From assembly GCA_029557965.1 (NCBI GenBank), contig JAKQIM010000025.1, positions 34,163 to 98,162 of the forward strand: a stretch of 64,000 nt of DNA, given 5' to 3'. Position numbers and translations under genes: made by a program. Below, piece by piece: positions 58,049 through 64,000 of this stretch. Every line of letters begins with the position of its first letter. Positions within the stretch are counted from its first letter, which is position 1. The stretch comes from Chloroflexota bacterium (GTDB lineage Bacteria; Chloroflexota; Anaerolineae; Anaerolineales; UBA4823). The notes beneath the pieces are model-generated. The model did not search any database. It had not been told where the DNA came from and saw only the letters and a list, made by a program, of their open reading frames with translations.

Positions 58049-60586
58049 TTAGATCAGGCGCATCTGAGGGGTTGAATACGTCAGTGGGTCGAGGCTGAGC
58101 AGCTCTTCGGCGTTTTCTCGGCTGAGGAGCGGGTTTTCGAGCAGCCAACGCAGGTGGCGGAATTTTATAAAACGCCATCCGGCGTTGGTTTCGCTGGCGC
58201 AGGCACGCGCCAGGCGCGGGTCGCGGCGCAGCTTGTAAGCCACCAGGTTGGCGCGCCCGCCTGGCAGCACAATGTAGGCGCGCCGCGGTGCCCAGCCAAG
58301 GGCTTCGGCTTGCAGCGAAGCCCCTTGCAAGATGATCTCACCAATCACTGCTGATGCAGTGGGATAAAACCAATACAGGGTCTGCCCGCCTGGTGCGGCT
58401 TCGCACCACTCAAGGGGCACCTTCTTGCCGCTCGCCTGAGCGCCAGGGTCGCTGCCCTCGATGCGATAGCCGAGCTTCTGGCCCAACCGGGCGAGCAACG
58501 CGCGGGCATTTTGCAGGTCTTGGCTGCGTTCTGCCGGTGCATCCTGGGGGTGCAGGCGCAGTTGAGCAGAGCCTGCTTCAAGCGTTTCAGCGTATGATTC
58601 GAGGCACACCTGGATCAATTCGACCGGCGGGGTCAGCAGGCCCGGGAAGGCGGTGTAAAGGACGCCCTCCAGCTCGGTCCGGGTGCAGCCAGGGTGTTTG
58701 AGCAGGTGATTGACCAAAGCCACCTCTACCTGGTCGGCCAGGGGGAGTCCGGTCCAGTTGGTATCGCGCAGCCACCAAAAGCCGCCTTCAGGGATTTCGT
58801 GGGAGGTGCTTTCTTCTTGAGATTCGGCTGGCGCGGCGGGCGACCGCGGGGTGGCAACCCTGGCGGCCTTCTCGCTGTTGGTGTAGCGCAGCAGGCCGGC
58901 CCGATAGGTCAGGCTCTCGCGCAGGGCGGTGTGAGCCTGGTTATACAATTCGCCGGGTGCGGCGGGGCCGGCCTCGCTGGTAGCATCTGGGGTGCTGGCA
59001 GTCTGCATCGATGCCAGGCGGGCCAGGTGGAAGATGCGTTTTTGAGCCATGCCGCCTGCGCCAACCGCAGCCAGGGTCAGCGAGGTGGCGGGCTCGGCGC
59101 GTGTGTGCAGGTGCTCAAGGATGGCCTGCTGAGCAGTTGTCATGGCCTCATTGATGACCTGGCTTGCATCGATAGGCTGGGTGGTACCGGGCGCACGGAC
59201 CCAGGTGACCTGGGCCAGCTCTTGGGCGGCTCCGCCCTGGTTTTGTAGGGCCAGGCCTTGCAGGGCAAACCCGGCGGCGTCGGCGGCGGTCAGGGCGGCG
59301 GTCAAAAATCCAATCTCGGCTTCGCCAATCAAGCCTAAGAAAGGCAGCCCCTCGGCAGGCTGTTTGCTGGCCGGGGTGTGCTCATTTGTGGCAATATGCT
59401 TGAAGGCAGCGTACAGGGCTGTGGTGTGCCAGGCCCAATCATAACGCCGGCGCCTCAGCACGCTTTTGAATGGCCCAACCGCCTCGTGCCCCCACAGCCA
59501 GCCGGCCCATAATGCCGAAAGGCTCCAGAAGGCCTGGTTGGGGCGCGGCAAGGCCGTAACCACTGCCTGCACAGGGATGCCTGGCAGTGCTGCAGCCAGG
59601 TCTTTCAGGCGGCCCTCAAATAGGCAGATGCTGCCAGAACTTTCATCTGCCGGCAGGGCGGGCCAGATGGTGAGCGGCAGGCGTTCGGGGGCTGTTTCGC
59701 GTCCCCAAATCTGGATGCCGCGTTCGAGCGCCAGCCAGATATTATTCTCGCGGAAATGCTGGGGTGTGCTGAGCTGTTTGGGCCGTTCACGCCGGGCCGG
59801 GTGGTCCCACAGGGTATTGGCCTGGTCGCAGGCGTGCAGCAGCAGGGCTTGCAGTCCCTGGCGGCGGGCCGGAGAGAGCGATAAGCCATCCAGGCGGTTG
59901 ATGAGGGTAAACAGGCCGTAAACCGCCCGCGGCAGGTAGGTGGCTATGGCTTCTTCGGCATGCTGGCGGTCAGGGTCGTTGGCGGGGGCCACGCGTTCCA
60001 GGGCCCGGGCGCGGTGCAGCCCGCCCGAAGCAAAGGCCGCGGCGCGCGTGCGGTCTGCCTCGCTGGCAGGATGCTCGCCCTCGGCGCCGCAGTTGGGGCA
60101 TGTGTACAGGCAGGCATACGGCGCAGCAGGCGCATCTTCGCTGGCGGGCTCCCACACGAATGCTTCAACCTGGACGGGTTTTCCGCAGTGGGTGCACTCG
60201 CTGGCATATAAGGCCCGCATCTGTGGTTCAAGGCGTTCGCCGCCTCGCTGCGAGGCGGCCAGGTCAGCCAGGGCCGCCTTCAATTCAGATACGGCGGGCG
60301 GGTTGGCTGTCATTTCTAGCAAGAAGCGGCTGACGGGATTGTTGGCGGCAACCAAAACGTGGCAGCCGGCGCGAGCGGCTTCAACGGCCAGGCGCGGTGA
60401 GGCGCAGAAGGGATCGAGTACCCAGGGGCGCTCGGCGTGTTTCAACGGCAGGTGCTGCGACAGCCAGGCTGATACAACGCCATTGGGGATGGGGGGCAGG
60501 TAACGAGAGAGCGGTTCTGGAACAGGGGGCGTGCCGGGGATGTAGGGCACGGGGTTGTCCAAGATCTTTCCTCCAGGGTTATCCAA
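58049..60586 (-). CDS. Degenerate DNA-methylase-like protein (DUF1156-type fold) with zinc ribbon
   Basis: 845 aa. The N-terminus has a SAM-site-like segment, WVLDPFCASPRLAVEAARAG, followed by a Cys pair (CTHC at about 133 and CPNC at about 164) that could bind zinc. At about residue 335, VVTALPRPNQAFWSLSALWAGWL sits where DUF1156-type methylases have a VVTDPPYYDN-type motif, so the catalytic DPPY is lost. The C-terminal 250 residues have no known family. The linker near residue 575 carries a 38-nt segment identical to part of the GT2 gene at 61968. The start overlaps the phosphate carrier gene by 8 bp. Probably not an active methylase. Confidence 0.7.
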   Translation of the reverse strand: MDNPGGKILDNPVPYIPGTPPVPEPLSRYLPPIPNGVVSAWLSQHLPLKHAERPWVLDPFCASPRLAVEAARAGCHVLVAANNPVSRFLLEMTANPPAVSELKAALADLAASQRGGERLEPQMRALYASECTHCGKPVQVEAFVWEPASEDAPAAPYACLYTCPNCGAEGEHPASEADRTRAAAFASGGLHRARALERVAPANDPDRQHAEEAIATYLPRAVYGLFTLINRLDGLSLSPARRQGLQALLLHACDQANTLWDHPARRERPKQLSTPQHFRENNIWLALERGIQIWGRETAPERLPLTIWPALPADESSGSICLFEGRLKDLAAALPGIPVQAVVTALPRPNQAFWSLSALWAGWLWGHEAVGPFKSVLRRRRYDWAWHTTALYAAFKHIATNEHTPASKQPAEGLPFLGLIGEAEIGFLTAALTAADAAGFALQGLALQNQGGAAQELAQVTWVRAPGTTQPIDASQVINEAMTTAQQAILEHLHTRAEPATSLTLAAVGAGGMAQKRIFHLARLASMQTASTPDATSEAGPAAPGELYNQAHTALRESLTYRAGLLRYTNSEKAARVATPRSPAAPAESQEESTSHEIPEGGFWWLRDTNWTGLPLADQVEVALVNHLLKHPGCTRTELEGVLYTAFPGLLTPPVELIQVCLESYAETLEAGSAQLRLHPQDAPAERSQDLQNARALLARLGQKLGYRIEGSDPGAQASGKKVPLEWCEAAPGGQTLYWFYPTASAVIGEIILQGASLQAEALGWAPRRAYIVLPGGRANLVAYKLRRDPRLARACASETNAGWRFIKFRHLRWLLENPLLSRENAEELLSLDPLTYSTPQMRLI
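58838..58875. repeat. 38-nt direct repeat, copy A
   Basis: Exactly identical to 61968-62005, same strand orientation. It falls in the linker of the methylase-like gene, where on the minus strand it reads [13 protein letters not shown]. Confidence 0.9.
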
Positions 60587-61556
60587 ACAAGGCTTGCAAT
60601 CCCAGGTACAGCAGGCCGCCGATCAGCAAGGTGGTTGGGATGGTCAACACCCAGGCCACCAGCATCTCTTTAGCCACCAGCCAGCGAACTTTGCTGACGC
60701 GTTCTGCCGCGCCCGCCCCCATAATGGCCGAGCTGACCACGTGGGTGGTGCTGACCGGCCCACCCAACAGGGCCGCCCCCAAAATGACCAGGGCCGAGGC
60801 AGTCTGCGAAGAGAAGGCGTGCTCGGGGCGGATCTTGTAAATGCGCCCGCCCAGGGTACGGATCAGCCGCCAGCCGCCCAGGGCCGTGCCCAGGGCAATT
60901 GCACCTGCGCTGATGGCGATGACCCACAGCGGGACGTGGAAGGTCTCTTGGTAGCCGGCGGTCACCAGGCCCAGGGTGATGATGCCCATCGTTTTCTGGG
61001 CATCGTTCGAGCCATGTGAGAGGGCCAGACCCAGTGCTGTGATCACCTGGGCATTCTTGAAAGCACCACTGATGCGCCGGGTGGCGTTTTGGAAGACAAG
61101 GCGCATGAGCTGCATAAAGCCGAACCCTGCCAGCAAACCCAACACCGGCGAGATCAGCAGAGAAATGATGATCTTGAGCAGGCCTTCAATTTGCACCACA
61201 CCCAGCCCGGCAGCCAGGATGGCGGCACCCAGCAGCCCGCCGACCAGGGCGTGCGAAGATGATGAGGGGATGCCGATCAGCCAGGTGAAGAGATTCCATA
61301 CCACGGCTGCCAGCACAGCCGCAATGACCACGTTGAGGGTGATGGCATGGGGTGCAATCAATCCTTTGCCGACCGTGGTAGCCACCGCTACGCCAAACAA
61401 GAAGGGTGCGATGAACTCGGCCGCAGCCGTCATATACAGGGCCCTGCGCGGCGGCATGGCTCTAGATGAAATCACAGTTGCCACGATATTTGATGAATCG
61501 TGAAAGCCATTTAAAAAGTCAAAGATCAGCGTTGCGGCGATCAGAATGTAGAACAT
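60579..61556 (-). CDS. PiT-family inorganic phosphate transporter
   Basis: 325 aa, about nine to ten membrane spans. The two family repeats are clear: [28 protein letters not shown] near the N-terminus and [19 protein letters not shown] in the middle, plus [22 protein letters not shown] near the end. It carries phosphate as a metal complex with H+ or Na+. GGAGG lies before the ATG, and TGTTATAAT at 61582-61577 is a likely extended -10. The downstream methylase-like gene overlaps its end. Confidence 0.93.
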   Translation of the reverse strand: MFYILIAATLIFDFLNGFHDSSNIVATVISSRAMPPRRALYMTAAAEFIAPFLFGVAVATTVGKGLIAPHAITLNVVIAAVLAAVVWNLFTWLIGIPSSSSHALVGGLLGAAILAAGLGVVQIEGLLKIIISLLISPVLGLLAGFGFMQLMRLVFQNATRRISGAFKNAQVITALGLALSHGSNDAQKTMGIITLGLVTAGYQETFHVPLWVIAISAGAIALGTALGGWRLIRTLGGRIYKIRPEHAFSSQTASALVILGAALLGGPVSTTHVVSSAIMGAGAAERVSKVRWLVAKEMLVAWVLTIPTTLLIGGLLYLGLQALFG

Positions 61557-61607
61557 AAGCCTCCGTGGAAAGTCTCATTATAACAAATTCCTGGCGGGGA
61601 AAAATGG

Positions 61608-61613
61608 TATACT
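61608..61613 (+). promoter_or_regulatory. Extended -10 box of the GT2 gene, probably leaderless
   Basis: TGGTATACT (TATACT 61608-61613), 7 nt before the ATG at 61621. No Shine-Dalgarno site is present. Confidence 0.6.
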
Positions 61614-61620
61614 ACTCGCC

Positions 61621-62625
61621 ATGAAGCTGATCATCCAAATCCCCTGCCATAATGAGGCCCAGGTGCTGCCGGTGACGGTGCAGGCCCTGCCGCACAGCTT
61701 ACCCGGGATCGATCAAGTAGAATACCTGGTGATTGATGATGGCAGCACCGATGGTACGCCTGCCGTCGCCCGCCAGGCGGGCGTTCACCATGTGGTCTCT
61801 TTGCCAGGCCACCTGGGCCTGGCGGCAGCCTTTATGGCAGGCCTGGATGCCGGCCTCAAGCTGGGCGCCGATATCATCGTCAATACCGATGCCGATAACC
61901 AATACCAGGCCGAAGATATCCAGCGCCTGGTCGAGCCGATCCTGGCGGGGCGTGCCCAGATCGTGGTGGGCGACCGCGGGGTGGCAACCCTGGCGGCCTT
62001 CTCGCCGGTCAAGCGGCTGCTGCAGCGCCTGGGAAGCTGGGTGGTGGCGCAGATTTCGGGCATGAGCGTGCCCGATGCCACCAGCGGCTTCCGCGCCATC
62101 GCCCGTGAGGCTGCTTTGCGTACTATGGTGCTGAACGAGTATTCTTACACCCTTGAGACGCTCATCCAGGCCGGGGCGCGGCACACCCCGGTGGAATATG
62201 TCGCCATCCGCACCAATCCCCAAACGCGCCCCTCGCGCCTGATGCGCAATATCCCGCATTACCTGGCCAATTCCAGCACCACCATTGTGCGGGCCTATAC
62301 CATGTACCGCCCGCTGCGCGTCTTCACCACCCTGGGCCTGCTGATGCTGTTCTTGGGGCTGCTGCCGGGCCTGCGTTTTCTCTATTATTGGATCGTAGAT
62401 GACGGGATGGGGCATATCCAATCTTTGCTCTTATCGGCCATTCTTTTGATCGTGGGTTTCCAGGTGCTTCTGATTGGCCTGGTGGCTGACCTGATTGGGT
62501 TTAACCGCAAGATATTAGAAGAAGTGTTGTACCGGCTGCGACGGACAGAGATTCGGCTTGAGCAAGACCGGCAGGCTGGCCAGGGTCAGCCTGCTGACCC
62601 CCGTCAGCCGCATGGAGCACCCTAG
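61621..62625 (+). CDS. Family 2 glycosyltransferase with two C-terminal membrane spans
   Basis: 334 aa, GT-A fold of the DPM1/GtrB-like group. [24 protein letters not shown] and [17 protein letters not shown] bind the nucleotide, and NTDADNQYQ carries the metal-binding [27 protein letters not shown] and [16 protein letters not shown] are family segments. Two hydrophobic helices lie at about 238-260 and 270-295. Such enzymes often transfer a sugar to a polyprenyl phosphate. The 38-nt repeat copy B lies inside the conserved core. The next gene overlaps its end by 14 bp. Confidence 0.92.
   Translation: MKLIIQIPCHNEAQVLPVTVQALPHSLPGIDQVEYLVIDDGSTDGTPAVARQAGVHHVVSLPGHLGLAAAFMAGLDAGLKLGADIIVNTDADNQYQAEDIQRLVEPILAGRAQIVVGDRGVATLAAFSPVKRLLQRLGSWVVAQISGMSVPDATSGFRAIAREAALRTMVLNEYSYTLETLIQAGARHTPVEYVAIRTNPQTRPSRLMRNIPHYLANSSTTIVRAYTMYRPLRVFTTLGLLMLFLGLLPGLRFLYYWIVDDGMGHIQSLLLSAILLIVGFQVLLIGLVADLIGFNRKILEEVLYRLRRTEIRLEQDRQAGQGQPADPRQPHGAP
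61968..62005. repeat. 38-nt direct repeat, copy B
   Basis: Identical to 58838-58875. Here it encodes part of a conserved GT2 segment ([12 protein letters not shown]), so this is probably the original copy. Confidence 0.9.
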
Positions 62626-64000
62626 CTTGAGACCTGGCCGCTTGTTTCTGTGGCTGTTTGCGGCGTTAACAGCCTTGTTGTTGGCGGGGTGTGCCCCCAT
62701 GGTGCAGAGCCAGCCACCCGCTGCACAACCGGCGCTTACCGACCGCTTGTGGCTTGCCAGCGGAAGCCCCGTGGGGCAAACTTTTGTTGCCTCTTACGAT
62801 GGGCTGAGCGCCATACAAGTGTATCTGGAGCCTTCTGGCCAGGGGGATGCTTCGGGCAGCCTGGCATTGCATTTGCGCCTTTCGCCAACCGCTGGCGAGG
62901 ACCTGGGCCTGGCAGTGATGCCGCTGAACGAAGTGGCGCAGGGGGGCTTATACCGCTTTGACTTTGACCCCCTGCCCGGATCTCGCCGCCAATATTACTA
63001 TGCTTTTTTGGAAGTAGATGGTGGGGGCAGCCTGCTGGTGGGGGTGGCTCCTGGCTCAACATACCTCGAAGGGGCCGTTTACCAGGCGCACCAGCCTCTC
63101 GACGGGCAGATGCAATTTGCCCTGGTCTACGCCCCTCAGCCTTTGCTGGGCGGTCTTTTGCGCCAGGCGTTGGATTGGGCGGGCATTCTCTTAATTGGCT
63201 TCCTCTTGTATATTTTGCCGGGTTGGGGGCTGACCGGCCTGATCTGGCGCGGCTGGCACGAACGCTCTTGGCCCGAAAAGCTGGGCCTGGCGGCGGGAGC
63301 CAGCCTGGCGCTCTACCCGTTGTTGATCGTATTGTGTGACCTGCTGGGCTTGCACCTGGGCGCCGTGTATGCCTGGCTGCCGCCTGCCGCCGGGTTGGCG
63401 GCCATCTTGTGGCGTCACCGCCAGGCCATCCGTCACCCTGACCTGCGCGCCTGGCTTGCCGGCCTGAACCTGAAAAACGGCAGGCTGAATCACCTGGGTT
63501 TCGATCTCCTGTTCTTGCTGGTGGTGGGGTTGGTCTTTGGGGTGCGCCTGTGGGCCATCCGTTCACTGGACGCGCCCATGTGGGGCGATTCTCTTCAGCA
63601 TACCATGATCACCCAGCTCTTATTGGATCAAGGCGGCCTGTTCGATTCGTGGGCGCCGTATGCTGAGCTGGATTCGATGACCTACCACTTTGGTTTTCAT
63701 GCTGCCGCGGCGGCCTTCGGCTGGGTCAGCGGGCTGCCGGCGGTCAAGGCCGTTTTGTGGACCGGGCAGTTGTTGAACGGCCTGGCGGTTCTGGCCTTGG
63801 TGCCGCTGGCGGTGCGCCTGGCTGAGTTGGCCCCCAAGGGCGCCGAGACCCGGCCTGTGCGCTTTGCCAGCGCCATCGCGGCGGTGTTGGCGGCGGGTTT
63901 GTTGTTGACCATGCCCATGTATTACACCAATTGGGGGCGTTACACCCAGTTGGCAGGGTTGGTGGTTTTGCCTGCTGCCATGCTGGTGGCCTGGGAGCTC
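62612..64000 (+). CDS. Polytopic membrane protein, GT-C glycosyltransferase-like, cut by window end
   Basis: 463 codons are visible and remain open at the last base. The N-terminus [18 protein letters not shown] ends in a lipobox-like LLLAGC (about Cys27), which may instead be part of a membrane anchor. A beta-rich extracellular region (about 30-180) follows, then several membrane helices from about residue 185. The segment [20 protein letters not shown] resembles the acidic loop of GT-C/PMT-type glycosyltransferases (inference). The ATG lies inside the end of the GT2 gene, implying coupling: GT2 would supply a lipid-linked sugar that this protein uses. Missing C-terminus. Confidence 0.75.
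   Translation, partial: MEHPSLRPGRLFLWLFAALTALLLAGCAPMVQSQPPAAQPALTDRLWLASGSPVGQTFVASYDGLSAIQVYLEPSGQGDASGSLALHLRLSPTAGEDLGLAVMPLNEVAQGGLYRFDFDPLPGSRRQYYYAFLEVDGGGSLLVGVAPGSTYLEGAVYQAHQPLDGQMQFALVYAPQPLLGGLLRQALDWAGILLIGFLLYILPGWGLTGLIWRGWHERSWPEKLGLAAGASLALYPLLIVLCDLLGLHLGAVYAWLPPAAGLAAILWRHRQAIRHPDLRAWLAGLNLKNGRLNHLGFDLLFLLVVGLVFGVRLWAIRSLDAPMWGDSLQHTMITQLLLDQGGLFDSWAPYAELDSMTYHFGFHAAAAAFGWVSGLPAVKAVLWTGQLLNGLAVLALVPLAVRLAELAPKGAETRPVRFASAIAAVLAAGLLLTMPMYYTNWGRYTQLAGLVVLPAAMLVAWEL

Noticed and set aside
62736..63566. 276-codon minus-strand frame near the window end
   Set aside because: Composition is Arg/Pro/Gly-rich as expected from the reverse of a membrane-protein gene, while the plus strand has a lipobox, membrane helices and an uninterrupted frame to the end.
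1..64000. tRNA, rRNA, insertion sequences, prophage or toxin-antitoxin genes
   Set aside because: Looked for by eye on both strands; no cloverleaf with a TTC loop and CCA side, no transposase or integrase motifs were recognised. A tRNAscan run could still find one that I missed in the few larger gaps.

Overview
The window looks like chromosomal DNA of a member of the Chloroflexota, most likely class Anaerolineae. This is an inference from gene content and style: many lipoproteins with Thr/Pro-rich linkers, a secreted protein with a YLPFVS-type segment, YkuD L,D-transpeptidases, a MacAB-like transporter, two c-di-AMP receptor paralogues, a moderately GC-rich base composition and Shine-Dalgarno motifs of the AGGAG type. 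It is almost entirely coding (58 protein genes called with reasonable confidence, two of them cut by the window ends, plus one possible leader ORF). I saw no rRNA, tRNA, CRISPR array, insertion sequence or prophage.

Layout. 1-7.4 kb: lipoprotein (cut), M32 carboxypeptidase and a 2-hydroxyacid dehydrogenase on the minus strand, a PatB-type C-S lyase on plus, then a MacA/ATPase/permease efflux operon. 7.7-11.7 kb: GltD-like flavoprotein and gyrA. 11.7-16.5 kb (minus): small membrane protein, birA, DedA, PrsW-like protease, and a DsbA-cyclophilin lipoprotein interrupted by one in-frame UGA. 16.5-21.2 kb (plus): esterase lipoprotein, a fused gatC-gatA and an oligoendopeptidase. 21.2-31.7 kb (minus): deoxynucleoside kinase, PEP-synthase-like protein, dnaN, a secreted protein, gdh, gatB and an aminotransferase. 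31.8-33.7 kb: a sugar nucleotidyltransferase and a DsbA-like protein, divergent. 33.7-40.7 kb: a ChvE-type monosaccharide ABC transporter beside a REC-HTH-REC regulator and an unusual cytoplasmic ABC-ATPase/histidine-kinase fusion. 40.7-49.7 kb: DUF554, cobalamin adenosyltransferase, zinc ribbon, a six-gene envelope operon (amidase, two L,D-transpeptidases, LURP-one-like, unknown, CnoX-like thioredoxin), AMMECR1, prs and the paired c-di-AMP receptors. 49.9-64 kb: glycoside hydrolase, CPA2 antiporter with PII-like partner, MaoC hydratase, class A PBP, a degenerate DNA-methylase-like protein, PiT phosphate carrier, GT2 and a membrane glycosyltransferase-like protein (cut).

The observations I rate highest are: (1) a probable selenoprotein, with UGA replacing the first cysteine of a DsbA UxxC site and a 7-bp stem-loop placed where a bacterial SECIS belongs; (2) the ABC-ATPase/histidine-kinase fusion next to a sugar importer and a double-receiver regulator, which suggests transport-coupled signalling; (3) the GatC-GatA fusion; (4) an exact 38-nt repeat shared by two unrelated genes; (5) several genes whose -10 box lies 6-9 nt before the ATG, suggesting leaderless mRNAs.
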